Source: Flavobacterium haoranii (GTDB lineage Bacteria; Bacteroidota; Bacteroidia; Flavobacteriales; Flavobacteriaceae). From it: a DNA stretch of 64,000 nt. Position numbers and translations under genes: made by a program. The notes beneath the pieces are model-generated. The model had not been told where the DNA came from. It saw only the letters and a list, made by a program, of their open reading frames with translations, and did not search any database. Positions 33,586 through 42,976 of the stretch are shown piece after piece. The stretch spans positions 1-64,000 of the forward strand of contig QKBC01000013.1 of NCBI GenBank assembly GCA_003246205.1, read 5' to 3'. Positions within the stretch are counted from its first letter, which is position 1. Each line of letters begins with the position of its first letter.

Positions 33586-34847
33586 TTGTTAAGTTGAAAT
33601 TCGACGCGGCGGTTTTTAGCTTTTCCTGCAGCAGAAGTATTATCGGCTACAGGCTCATTTTCGCCTTTTCCATCAGTAGTTAATTTGCTTGCAGAAATTC
33701 CTTTGGATATCAAATATCTTTTTACGCTTTCTGCTCTTTTTAGTGATAATGATAAGTTGCTGTTTTCGTCGCCATCGCTATCGGTATGCCCAATGATGGT
33801 AAAACTATTATCACTTTCATTCATTACTTTAAAAATCTGATTAAGTATAGTATAAGAACTGTCTTTTATTTTATCGGAACCGGAATTGAATAAAATAGCA
33901 TTTGTACTAAACTTTCCTTCTTCGATAAGTTGTGTTCTTAAATCGTCTTTGGTTGCCGTAACTTTTACATTACTAAGAGCAAAAGTGTGACCTTCTTCTT
34001 TTTTTGTGCCATTTAAGCGAAAGTTGATATAATTTGATTTTACACCTTGTAAAAGGTTAGGAGAGTCAACAATTTTTTCTCCGTTGATGAATAAACGCAA
34101 CCTGCTTTTATTGACTAATACTACAAACTTTGAGGTTTTATCGATAAGATTGGTATTAATATCATAAGGCACTTTTTCATTTATTTCGAAAGTCGCTTTT
34201 TTATTAAAGACATCGATTTGATGTTTTTTAGCATCGCCCCATAGACTAAAACCAACTGCTCCATATTTGTTTTTTGAATCGTTGTGTTTTAATACATTTA
34301 ATTCTTGGACATATACGTTAAAGAAAGTATTGTATAAACTGGCAGGAACATTATTTAGCGTAAGATCAAATTCCAAAGCAAAGTTTTCAGGTAACGATTT
34401 TAAGTTCAATAAGACATTACTATTGGGATAGAATTTTAATCCTTTAGAACCATTAATTTCTACAATTTCACCTCCTGAGCTACTTGTAAATTTTCCAGGG
34501 AAACTGCCTGTTTTTGTTGCATCAAAATCATCTTGAAATACGATTTCACCAGTGTAATTTAATTCTTCATCGTTACTTGTTGTTATGGTACTTGAATTAG
34601 ATTCATTTGAAGAATCACTAGTGTTACTTTTTTTGTTTTTTTTCTTACTTTTTTTTATTTTTTTAGGAGCGTCAAAAACACTATCAACAGCTTGTCCTGT
34701 TTTTTGTTCTGTTTTTTCTTCAACCTTACGTTCTAGCGTTTTTTCAGCTGCATCTCCTGCTTTCTTTTTTAATTTATCAAATAGTTGAGCATTTGAAAAA
34801 GTACAAACTGAAATCAATAGTATTGTAAAAAATTGCTTTGTGTTCAT
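33582..34847 (-). CDS. OmpA-family protein with LamG-like domain
   Basis: A 421-residue protein with a signal peptide (1-20). Next is a Lys/Glu-rich helical stretch (22-75), a low-complexity Ser/Asn/Lys linker, and then a concanavalin/LamG-like beta domain (about 100-300: VFQDDFDATKTGSFP, FALEFDLTLNN, RLFINGEKI). The OmpA C-terminal peptidoglycan-binding domain covers ~305-421 (ILFNSGSDKI, IIGHTDSDG, NLSLSLKRAESVKRYL, NRRVEFQL). It probably anchors a surface assembly to peptidoglycan. It is 27 bp after the C39-like gene and overlaps the following gene by 4 bp. Confidence 0.88.
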   Translation of the reverse strand: MNTKQFFTILLISVCTFSNAQLFDKLKKKAGDAAEKTLERKVEEKTEQKTGQAVDSVFDAPKKIKKSKKKNKKSNTSDSSNESNSSTITTSNDEELNYTGEIVFQDDFDATKTGSFPGKFTSSSGGEIVEINGSKGLKFYPNSNVLLNLKSLPENFALEFDLTLNNVPASLYNTFFNVYVQELNVLKHNDSKNKYGAVGFSLWGDAKKHQIDVFNKKATFEINEKVPYDINTNLIDKTSKFVVLVNKSRLRLFINGEKIVDSPNLLQGVKSNYINFRLNGTKKEEGHTFALSNVKVTATKDDLRTQLIEEGKFSTNAILFNSGSDKIKDSSYTILNQIFKVMNESDNSFTIIGHTDSDGDENSNLSLSLKRAESVKRYLISKGISASKLTTDGKGENEPVADNTSAAGKAKNRRVEFQLNK

Positions 34848-34874
34848 CTGTTATTATCGATTAATATTTATAAA

Positions 34875-36038
34875 TTATCTTTTTATCCAAATTAAGCTTG
34901 GGTCAGCTTCTTTAATTTCATTATAGCTGCATTCGCAGTGTGCTAAATCGCGTTCGGCATGCGCTTCCGGTCCGTAAGAAGTAGATTTATTAGCTTCTTT
35001 CCAACCCGGCATTACATAATATGTTTTTTTAGCATCGTCAAATCCTACAACAACAATGTAATGGTCTCCAAAAACTTTTGTAGCGTTTACCCATTTTCCT
35101 GTTAAACATGGTGGCATTTTTTTTAGTAATAAGATTACCGGACTGCCTTCGCGTAGTTCTTTTTTTAACTTAGATTTTTTTTCATCCCATCTTCTAATAC
35201 TCCACATCATGTCTACTTTTAGTTTTGCTTTGTTAGGAGTGGCTTCGTTAGCTTTTTTAGCAAAATGAGCTAATGCATCTTCCATTTTCATTTTTCGTGT
35301 AGCACTCTGTTCTTGATCGCCCCAAGCCTTTGTATCTGCTTTATCCCTAAAATCTAAGATAGTTTGTGTAGGATGTTCAGTTCCGTCAAAATGATCATTC
35401 GGATTCATAATATTATATCCGTGTTCAGTTTGCCAATATCCCATAATCATAGCAGCAGCAATTGGTCCGCAGCCTTCCATTACCTTATTTTTTGGAGCCA
35501 CAAATCTTTGGTCAATTGGTTTTACATATTTGATATAAATTTTTTCCCCGGCAGCAGTTTCTTCATCTACGTGTTCTACATAAATTGTAACTGCAACACC
35601 TGTAGCGGAATCGGTTAGTGAATAAGAATTTCTAACACCAAACTGCGTAATTAAGCTAGAATAGGTCAATGCTAATTTTGAAATTACTTCATCTTTGTTT
35701 TTCCCTATACCTTTGTCACTATCCCAATCCATTAATTGTAATATGTAGTCACTTTCTTTTGTTACTCTAAAAGGCAAGTTTTTACCTGAAAAAGTATATG
35801 TTGTATTTTTTTGGCAGTTTTTAATAGTTTCACTTTCGCCTTTTTCTTTATTGTTTTCAAAGAACTTGAAATACAAATCAGGATTTCCGTCTTTATCAAT
35901 TTTTTTACCAGCTATTTCAAAAGGGAATTTGGTTACTTTAATTTCTTTTATTAGTAAACCACCTTCTAAATTTGAAGCCATACAAATTAGATTTGTAAAG
36001 ACTGTTATTAGTAATAGAATTTTTTTACTAGTTTTCAT
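34875..36038 (-). CDS. Exported C2-like plus C39-like papain-fold protein
   Basis: A 387-residue protein with a signal peptide (1-21). Residues ~28-155 have the look of a C2-like calcium-binding beta sandwich (GNPDLYFKF, LQLMDWDSDKGIGKNKDEVI). The C-terminal part is a C39-like cysteine peptidase fold: Gln177, Cys190 in EGCGPIAAAMIMGYW, and His326 in GDHYIVVVGFDD. The usual Asp/Asn after the VxG strand reads VMPGW, so the third catalytic residue may be missing. A protease that trims surface proteins of the same operon is one reading; a non-catalytic binding module is the other. It starts 5 bp after the 51-residue small gene. Confidence 0.75.
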   Translation of the reverse strand: MKTSKKILLLITVFTNLICMASNLEGGLLIKEIKVTKFPFEIAGKKIDKDGNPDLYFKFFENNKEKGESETIKNCQKNTTYTFSGKNLPFRVTKESDYILQLMDWDSDKGIGKNKDEVISKLALTYSSLITQFGVRNSYSLTDSATGVAVTIYVEHVDEETAAGEKIYIKYVKPIDQRFVAPKNKVMEGCGPIAAAMIMGYWQTEHGYNIMNPNDHFDGTEHPTQTILDFRDKADTKAWGDQEQSATRKMKMEDALAHFAKKANEATPNKAKLKVDMMWSIRRWDEKKSKLKKELREGSPVILLLKKMPPCLTGKWVNATKVFGDHYIVVVGFDDAKKTYYVMPGWKEANKSTSYGPEAHAERDLAHCECSYNEIKEADPSLIWIKR

Positions 36039-36043
36039 AAGTG

Positions 36044-36199
36044 TTATTTTTTAAATTTTGTTTTTTTTATGATTTTATTTTTGTGAATGATATTGAGTTC
36101 ATATTCTCCTTTTTCTAAATGATTAATATTGAGTAAAATTTTTTGCGAAGGAGGTTTTTCTAAATGAGCTTCATAATTAAATTTCTTTTTCGCAGGCAT
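36044..36199 (-). CDS. Small basic protein (51 aa) heading the surface operon
   Basis: An ATG at 36199 opens 51 codons ending in TAA. The product starts MPAKKKFNYEAHLEKPPSQK, has a short amphipathic middle (ILLNINHLEKGEYELNIIHK) and ends in a Lys-rich tail. Its stop lies 5 bp before the ATG of the C39-like gene on the same strand, as expected for the first gene of that operon. Codon use is like its neighbours. No signal peptide, no family known to me. The LNINHLEKGEYELNI stretch resembles the beta strands of short secretion-tail domains, but this is not firm. Confidence 0.55.
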   Translation of the reverse strand: MPAKKKFNYEAHLEKPPSQKILLNINHLEKGEYELNIIHKNKIIKKTKFKK

Positions 36200-36286
36200 T
36201 TTATTTCATTTTGATAAGGCAAAGTTATGGGTAGACTAAAAAAAGGAATAGGAGAGATGTAACCAATACTTGGAAATATGTAACAT

Positions 36287-36316
36287 AAATAAAAAGCCTC
36301 TAAAAATAGAGGCTTT
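36287..36316 (-). terminator. Terminator of the hybrid two-component regulator gene
   Basis: On the minus strand AAAGCCTCTA pairs with TAGAGGCTTT around a 4-nt loop and is followed by TTATTTA. It lies 26 bp past the regulator stop and isolates it from the surface operon downstream. Confidence 0.8.
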
Positions 36317-36341
36317 ACAGAGATTCTTTATAGGCTGAATG

Positions 36342-39035
36342 TTACTTTTTTTGGTAATCGGATGGTGATAAATGATACATTTCTTTGAAACATTTCGAAA
36401 AATATCCTAGATCATTAAAACCTACTGTGTAAGCAATTTCAGAGATAGAAAGTTTTTTGTTCTTTAGTAAATCGGCAGCGGTTTTCAATCGTTCATTTCT
36501 AATGAATTCTGTAGCAGAAATTCCAAATAGAGATTTCAATTTTCGATGCAATTGCATACGGCTCATATTCATTTGTTCAGCAAAATGTTCCGTAGTAAAA
36601 TCCGGATTAGAAATAGCCGCATCTACTATTGTTTCCAACTTAGCAATAAATTTTTCGTCTACTGAGTTGATAACAATGCCTACAGGTTTTAAGATGAGTT
36701 CCTGACTGTAGCGTTCCTGCAATTTTTTTCGTTCTTGAATCTGTTGAAATACAGTAGCTTTGACAACTTCATGGTTAAAAGGTTTGGTCAAGAAAGCATC
36801 TGCAGTACTTTGTAAAGCTTGTAAATGAGCTTCATCCGATGTTTTAGCAGTAAGAAGTATGATCGGAATAAAAGAAGTTAATTCGTTGTTTTTTAGTTTT
36901 TTACTTAATTCAAAACCATCCAATTCCGGCATCATAACGTCTGAAATAATGCAATCCGGAATTTCTTTTTGAGCTAAAGCTAAAGCTTTTTTACCATCTT
37001 TAGCTTCAATAATTTTGTAATGATCTTTAAAGATATCAGTCAAAATTTCCCGAATAGAAGAATTATCATCTACAATCAATAATAAAGGTAAATCATCAGA
37101 AGTTGGAATGGTTTCTTCTAGTTGAGGTTTCTCAATTTCTTCTTTAGATTCTATTACCACAGCATGTTTCAGATGTGTATGAAGAGGTAGTGAAACTTTA
37201 AAAGTAATTTTTCCATCCTCATAAAATGTTTGGATAGTACCTTCATAGAGTTGTACTAAATCTTTGACTAAAGCCAATCCTATTCCGAAACCATTAGCAG
37301 AGTTGCTTTTTTGATAAAAACGTTCAAATAAATTTTTGATTTCAGAGGATGAAAGGTTGTGGTTGTAATTGGAAATGGTAAAATCTAAAAAGCTGTTATT
37401 GGTTACAGCTTTGAAATGTATAGGTTTGTTTTCATCACTGTATTTAAAAGCGTTATCGATTAAATTTGAAACTATTTTAGTGATAATATCTTTATCAAAG
37501 TAATGGTGTTCCTGATCAGATTTAATAATTGCTTTGAAATCTATTTTATTTTGTTGGGCTTTGAATTCAAAAGGTTCGACAAGGCTATTCAGAAAACCGG
37601 ATAGTTTTTCTTTTTTTAGTATAATTTGCAGCTTACCACTGTCTATTTTTGATAATTCTAATAATTGGTCAACTAGTTCCAACATGCGATTCGCATTAGA
37701 ATCGATAAGATTCAATTGTTTTATTTGCTCTTTATCAGAAGCAGAAGTTTGTAATTGTTGAACAGGACTTTTAATTAATGTAAGTGGCGTTCTGAACTCA
37801 TGCGAGATGTTTGCAAAAAAACGAGATTTCAATTCATTAAGTTCATTCAGTTTTTGTGCGGTTTTAATTTTATTCCGATAGCCCAAAAACAGAAATAAAC
37901 CGCTAATTAACAACAAACAAGCAATTGCAATGTAAATGTATTTTTGTTTTTCAGACGCTTCATTTTGAGCTGTTAGTAATTCAATTTCATGTTCTTTCTT
38001 TTCGCTTTGGTATTTGGTTTCAAGTTCAATGGTTGCTTGTCGGCTTAGATTTCGGTCTATGGAATCTTTCAGAAGGTAAGCCTGATCTAAAAAAGAAAAT
38101 GCTTCTTTATAATTTTTTAATTCAGCGTTAGATAAAGCAATACCATTTAGGATTTTTAATTTATAATCGGCGTTTTCAAAATTGGTCTTTTTATAGATAG
38201 CCATAGCGGAATCGTAGTATTTTATAGCTTTCTCAAAATTTTTGGTATATCTATAATTCAATCCGCCGATTGTTGTATAAGCATTAGCCAATTCGATGCT
38301 GTCATTAGCTCGTTTTACAATTTTTATTCTATTTAAGAGTTTATTTTCAGCCTTGTCAAATTGCCCTTTTCTCATATCAATTGAAGACATGCTCCAAAGC
38401 ACTTTAGAAACATCCTTTACTTGATTTTCTTGATTATAATAATCAAAGGCTTTTTGATAATAAGCATTAGCTTTTGAAAGATTCAACTCTTCATCTTCAA
38501 TATCTGCAGAAGTGGCGTGCCAATGACCTAAATAAACATTAGAGAGAGCAACTAAATTAGAATCCTGAATTTGCCGGGATAATTTTAGCATTTCATCCAG
38601 ATAATCTTTTGCAATTTTTAACCCTTCATCTGTATAAGTGAACTTTGAAATTTGCGATTGATACATTTTTGATTTGACAAGATATTGATCAATAATCTTA
38701 TTTTTTTCTAAAATCGAATCGCAAACTTTAAAATGAAGATTAGCAAGATCATCTTTTTTATCTTTATAAAAATGTTCTCCTAACAAATAATGACTTCGCG
38801 CCATTAAAGCATTATTCTTTTGTTTTTCAGCTGTTTTTAATAAGGTAGTGATGTAAATTTCAGCCGTTGTTTTGTTTTCTAAATAGATTGATTTAATCTT
38901 TGATTCGTATTTTTCAAAATCACTTTCCGAGATAGTATTTTTACCTATGGAGGAAATAATGGAATCGCTGTTACTGGTTTTTTCATTTTGTGAAAAAGCC
39001 ATTAAAGAGAAAAATAAAAAGAATAGTATTTTCAT
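36342..39035 (-). CDS. Hybrid two-component regulator: TPR sensor, histidine kinase, receiver, AraC output
   Basis: An 897-residue single-chain two-component system. Signal peptide (1-16), periplasmic TPR-type helices up to ~350, one TM helix (~366-386), HisKA with His412 in ANISHEFRTPLTLIKSP, HATPase_c (NLIDNAFKYS, GFGIGLALV), receiver with Asp699 in CIISDVMMPELDGF, and a C-terminal AraC HTH (about 795-897, with IAYTVGFNDLGYFSKCFKE). The layout matches the hybrid regulators of Bacteroidetes, except that TPR repeats replace the beta-propeller sensor of the polysaccharide types. It is monocistronic. Its target may be the adjacent surface operon, which is inference from position only. Confidence 0.9.
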   Translation of the reverse strand: MKILFFLFFSLMAFSQNEKTSNSDSIISSIGKNTISESDFEKYESKIKSIYLENKTTAEIYITTLLKTAEKQKNNALMARSHYLLGEHFYKDKKDDLANLHFKVCDSILEKNKIIDQYLVKSKMYQSQISKFTYTDEGLKIAKDYLDEMLKLSRQIQDSNLVALSNVYLGHWHATSADIEDEELNLSKANAYYQKAFDYYNQENQVKDVSKVLWSMSSIDMRKGQFDKAENKLLNRIKIVKRANDSIELANAYTTIGGLNYRYTKNFEKAIKYYDSAMAIYKKTNFENADYKLKILNGIALSNAELKNYKEAFSFLDQAYLLKDSIDRNLSRQATIELETKYQSEKKEHEIELLTAQNEASEKQKYIYIAIACLLLISGLFLFLGYRNKIKTAQKLNELNELKSRFFANISHEFRTPLTLIKSPVQQLQTSASDKEQIKQLNLIDSNANRMLELVDQLLELSKIDSGKLQIILKKEKLSGFLNSLVEPFEFKAQQNKIDFKAIIKSDQEHHYFDKDIITKIVSNLIDNAFKYSDENKPIHFKAVTNNSFLDFTISNYNHNLSSSEIKNLFERFYQKSNSANGFGIGLALVKDLVQLYEGTIQTFYEDGKITFKVSLPLHTHLKHAVVIESKEEIEKPQLEETIPTSDDLPLLLIVDDNSSIREILTDIFKDHYKIIEAKDGKKALALAQKEIPDCIISDVMMPELDGFELSKKLKNNELTSFIPIILLTAKTSDEAHLQALQSTADAFLTKPFNHEVVKATVFQQIQERKKLQERYSQELILKPVGIVINSVDEKFIAKLETIVDAAISNPDFTTEHFAEQMNMSRMQLHRKLKSLFGISATEFIRNERLKTAADLLKNKKLSISEIAYTVGFNDLGYFSKCFKEMYHLSPSDYQKK

Positions 39036-39153
39036 TATACTTTTAGTTTATACAATACTACAATTATTTAAAAAGTATCTGTAGTAATTTTGTAACAAAT
39101 TAAAGTTACATTTTTTCGTAAAACTAAAAACTAATTGGTTGAAAAAATGGAGA

Positions 39154-41142
39154 TTATATTTTTTCTTGTAATGCTTTTATTTCGTCTCTAAGCTTGGCGG
39201 CTTGCATAAAATCTAAATCTTTAGCAGCTTTTTCCATAGCTTTTCGTTTTTCCCGAATACGTTTTTCAATTTCTGTTTTAGAAAGGTATTCAGTTTCTTT
39301 TTCTGCAGCTTGATTAGATTTGATTACAAAATCTGATTCCACATAATTGTTTTTCATCAACGGATTTTCGATGGATTTGTTCAACGCTTTAGGAGTCAGA
39401 TTATGTTTTTGGTTGTAATTCATTTGTTTTTCGCGACGGTAATTGGTTTCGTCAATCGTTCGCTGCATGGAATCTGTAATTTTATCGGCATACATAATGG
39501 CTTTTCCGTTAACATTACGAGCGGCACGACCAACAGTTTGTGTTAACGAACGATGGCTACGTAAGAATCCTTCTTTATCGGCATCTAAAATGGCAACCAA
39601 AGAAACTTCGGGTAAATCCAAACCTTCACGTAATAAGTTAACACCAATTAAAACATCGAATAAACCTTTACGTAAATCTTGCATGATCTCTACACGTTCT
39701 AAAGTGTCTATATCGCTATGTACATAACGACAACGAATGGCAACTTTGGTTAAATATTTAGCCAATTCCTCTGCCATACGTTTGGTTAAAGTAGTAACTA
39801 AAACCCTTTCATCAGCTTCACAACGTTGTTGAATTTCTTCGATCAAATCATCAATTTGGTTGGTGCTTGGGCGAACTTCAATTATCGGGTCCAATAGGCC
39901 TGTAGGCCGAATGACTTGTTCCACATAGATGCCTTCGGATTTTTTCAATTCATAATCTGCGGGAGTTGCCGAAACATATACCACTTGATTTTGTAAGCTT
40001 TCAAATTCTTCAAACTTTAAGGGGCGGTTATCCATAGCGGCCGGTAATCGGAAACCATATTCTACTAAGTTTTCTTTACGGCTTCGGTCACCGCCATACA
40101 TAGCATGAACCTGAGAAATGGTTACGTGACTTTCATCAATAACCATTAAAAAATCATCTGGGAAATAATCCAATAGACAGAAAGGTCGAGTTCCCGGAGC
40201 TCTTCCGTCCAAATAACGAGAATAGTTTTCAATTCCGGAACAATAACCTAATTCGCGAATCATTTCCAGATCAAAATTGGTTCGTTCTTCTAATCGTTTC
40301 GCTTCTAAATGTTTGCCTATTTCTTTAAAATAATCAACTTGTTTAACTAAATCCTGTTGGATCTCCCAAATGGCTTTTTGTAAAACATCCGGAGAGGTCA
40401 CAAACATATTAGCCGGATAAATATTCAGTTTTTCGTAACGTTCAAGTACTTGAGACGTTTTGGCATCAAAGGCCTCGATCTCTTCAATTTCATCACCAAA
40501 AAAGTGAATACGGAACGGTTCGTCAGCATAGCTCGGAAAAACTTCAACAGTATCTCCTTTAATACGAAAAGTTCCGGGAGTAAATTCGGCTTCGGTTCGG
40601 GCATACAAACTTTGAACCAATCGGTGTAATAATTTAGTTCTGGAAATCTCTTGTCCGTTCTCAATAGAAATTACATTTTTCTGAAATTCTACCGGGTTAC
40701 CGATACCGTATAAACAAGAAACGGATGCTACTACTAAAACATCTCTGCGTCCCGAAAGCAAGGCAGAAGTAGTACTTAGACGCATTTTTTCCAGTTCGTC
40801 ATTAATGGAAAGGTCTTTTTCAATATAGGTTCCGGTAACCGGAATGTAAGCTTCGGGTTGGTAATAGTCGTAATAGGATACAAAGTACTCCACGGCATTA
40901 TTCGGGAAGAATTGTTTGAATTCTGAATATAATTGAGCCGCTAAAGTTTTGTTATGAGCTAAAACTAAAGTCGGACGTTGTACTTCTTGAACAACATTAG
41001 CCATAGTAAATGTTTTTCCGGAACCGGTAACCCCTAAAAGAGTTTGGTATCTTTCTCCGTTAATGATTCCATCGGAAAGTTTTTTTATGGCTTGAGGCTG
41101 ATCTCCTGTGGGTTGGTATTCAGATACGACTTGAAATTTCAT
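39154..41142 (-). CDS. uvrB: UvrABC excinuclease subunit B
   Basis: A 662-residue protein of normal UvrB length. N-terminal Walker A LLGVTGSGKTFTMANVV (about 36-52), the beta-hairpin segment YYDYYQPEAYIP that probes DNA damage, DEAD-like VIDESHVTI, helicase motif VI QTVGRAARNVNGKAIMYAD, and a C-terminal UVR motif (AAKDLDFMQAAKLRDEIKAL). It loads on damaged DNA with UvrA and recruits UvrC for dual incision. Transcribed alone between the regulator and a small secreted-protein gene on the other strand. Confidence 0.98.
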   Translation of the reverse strand: MKFQVVSEYQPTGDQPQAIKKLSDGIINGERYQTLLGVTGSGKTFTMANVVQEVQRPTLVLAHNKTLAAQLYSEFKQFFPNNAVEYFVSYYDYYQPEAYIPVTGTYIEKDLSINDELEKMRLSTTSALLSGRRDVLVVASVSCLYGIGNPVEFQKNVISIENGQEISRTKLLHRLVQSLYARTEAEFTPGTFRIKGDTVEVFPSYADEPFRIHFFGDEIEEIEAFDAKTSQVLERYEKLNIYPANMFVTSPDVLQKAIWEIQQDLVKQVDYFKEIGKHLEAKRLEERTNFDLEMIRELGYCSGIENYSRYLDGRAPGTRPFCLLDYFPDDFLMVIDESHVTISQVHAMYGGDRSRKENLVEYGFRLPAAMDNRPLKFEEFESLQNQVVYVSATPADYELKKSEGIYVEQVIRPTGLLDPIIEVRPSTNQIDDLIEEIQQRCEADERVLVTTLTKRMAEELAKYLTKVAIRCRYVHSDIDTLERVEIMQDLRKGLFDVLIGVNLLREGLDLPEVSLVAILDADKEGFLRSHRSLTQTVGRAARNVNGKAIMYADKITDSMQRTIDETNYRREKQMNYNQKHNLTPKALNKSIENPLMKNNYVESDFVIKSNQAAEKETEYLSKTEIEKRIREKRKAMEKAAKDLDFMQAAKLRDEIKALQEKI

Positions 41143-41252
41143 TTAAAATAATTACAATTATATGAAGCTATAAAGTTACGAAGTTTGAAATAGATATTTA
41201 GTTTATTTGGCACGTTTGTTGCGATTTAAGCAGAAACTCAATTTAAGTGATT

Positions 41253-41642
41253 ATGAAATTCTTATACATTATCGTATTTATGTTTGTTTCCAATTTTATT
41301 TTGGCACAAGATTTTACCGGAAAGTATTATCGAAAGATTGAAGCTCAGGCGGGTGAATTGTTTGTATATACTTTGGAATTAAATGAAAATAATACCTATA
41401 AAATTTTGATCCATAGAAATTTAAATAGAGGGAATAGTGAAGACGAATATTTTGAGGGAATTGGGACTTGGACACAGGAAAAGAGTAAAATCATTTTTAT
41501 TCCGGAGTTAACAGGTAAAAAAAATGAAATTGATATGACAACTGTTACTGCCCGTTTTGATGTTAAGAAGAAAAATGAATTGTTGTTTTATTCTAAACAA
41601 AAAATGAAGTGGGGATTAAATGTAGGAATGAAGAAGGAATAG
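41253..41642 (+). CDS. Small exported protein, lipocalin-like length, unknown
   Basis: I start at the ATG at 41253 (129 residues); an in-frame GTG two codons upstream is less likely. A signal peptide (MKFLYIIVFMFVSNFILAQ) is followed by DFTGKYYRKIEAQAGELFVYTLELNENNTYKI, a beta-strand pattern like small lipocalin-type domains of flavobacteria (strand, G/W, then IGTWTQEKSKIIFIP). No catalytic motif seen. Transcribed alone and divergent from uvrB. Confidence 0.65.
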   Translation: MKFLYIIVFMFVSNFILAQDFTGKYYRKIEAQAGELFVYTLELNENNTYKILIHRNLNRGNSEDEYFEGIGTWTQEKSKIIFIPELTGKKNEIDMTTVTARFDVKKKNELLFYSKQKMKWGLNVGMKKE

Positions 41643-41757
41643 TTTACTATCTATTAGCTAGATTTTTAGCTATACATACTATTAATATATAGGAAAAAGC
41701 CAATCGAATGATTTGTTTTTGAGAACTTTTTTGGTACAATAGTATTAGGTGTCGGAG

Positions 41758-42963
41758 TTATTTTAAACGATAAGTATAACTTAAAGCTAATTCACTATAA
41801 TCTGCTTGACCCAAATTACTACAAATAGAAGCTCCGATGGCGATATTATGTTTGGGTGAATTCTTTGTATTCAATAAATAATATTTCAAGCCTAATTTTC
41901 CGGCAATGAATCGCTTTATATTGTAATAGCCACCAAGTGTTCCAACTTCATAAGAATTGGTTTCAGGAATATATTTTTCGTCGTTTAAACGATAGTCTAC
42001 TTTGTAAAAAGGCTTATCTATATTAAAACCTAGTTCAGCTTCAATAGCAATATGATTCATTAAGATTTCACTATTGATAAACATTCCGTAAGTAGAAGAA
42101 TTATAAAAGACATTTTCCTTCAATTCAGGATATTCTTCATTAATTAAATAACCTTCTGATTTGATATAATCATAATAGCTTTCATAAAATCTGTAATATA
42201 ACCCTAATCCGATTTTATAAGTGTTTTTATAAATTTTCCCATAAGAAAAAGCTACAGAATATACTTCTTTATTTTTGTTTTCTAATCGCGATAAAGAATG
42301 TTGTCCGATTCCGGTTTTCACAGAAAAGAACGTTACAGGTTGAGAACTGATAATAGAATCTTTTTCAGGATTTATTTTTTCCTTCTGAAATTTAAGATTT
42401 AGCCCTAAAAGAAAAGTATTTAAACCGTTATTAGGCCATTTTACATGCCCGTTGGAATGATGAGTATAGCCTAAGCTGATTCTTGTTTTTAAATTGGAAT
42501 TTGAAAATAGAGAATAATATAAAAACAATCGGTATGACCATGTAAAATGTGTCGAAACCGCTTTGTTTGTCCAATTGGCTCCGTCATCATAAGTTTTATC
42601 GAAATAGGAAACACCCATAGCGGTATTTAAAGCCAATCCTTTGATTTTAGAAAAAGGTAATTCAAGATAAGGTAAAAGAGAATAAGAAGAGCCGATAATT
42701 TGAGTATTACCGTAATTACTATATTCAAAAGTAAGTCCTGTTTCCGGATGATTTAATTCTTGAGCCCAGGCAAGATTTGAATTGTGTTTTTTTCCTATGG
42801 AAAGGCTAGCCGTTTGGTTTGCTTTTAAGTCTGGGAAAAAGCTGTTTGCAGGCGAAGTTCTTCCTATTCCATATTCTCCGTTAATTACAATTTGCGAGCG
42901 CACATTACTTAAATTAAGTAAGATAAAAAACAATATGAGTGTAAGATTGTAGTTTTGCTTCAT
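41758..42963 (-). CDS. PagL-like acyloxyacyl hydrolase (lipid A 3-O-deacylase family)
   Basis: A 401-residue outer-membrane beta-barrel protein with signal peptide (1-23). The motif LGYTHHSNGHVKWPNNGLNTFLLGL matches the PagL signature with its catalytic His and Ser in HHSNG. The N-terminal ~190 residues form the PagL-like barrel; the ~200 residues after it (strands such as SVAFSYGKIYKNTYKIGLGLYYRFYESYY) add further barrel strands, so the protein is about twice as long as Pseudomonas PagL. Expected activity: removal of a fatty acyl chain from lipid A in the outer membrane. It begins 13 bp after the thiamine pyrophosphokinase stop. Confidence 0.75.
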   Translation of the reverse strand: MKQNYNLTLILFFILLNLSNVRSQIVINGEYGIGRTSPANSFFPDLKANQTASLSIGKKHNSNLAWAQELNHPETGLTFEYSNYGNTQIIGSSYSLLPYLELPFSKIKGLALNTAMGVSYFDKTYDDGANWTNKAVSTHFTWSYRLFLYYSLFSNSNLKTRISLGYTHHSNGHVKWPNNGLNTFLLGLNLKFQKEKINPEKDSIISSQPVTFFSVKTGIGQHSLSRLENKNKEVYSVAFSYGKIYKNTYKIGLGLYYRFYESYYDYIKSEGYLINEEYPELKENVFYNSSTYGMFINSEILMNHIAIEAELGFNIDKPFYKVDYRLNDEKYIPETNSYEVGTLGGYYNIKRFIAGKLGLKYYLLNTKNSPKHNIAIGASICSNLGQADYSELALSYTYRLK

Positions 42964-42976
42964 AAAATAGTTAAGG

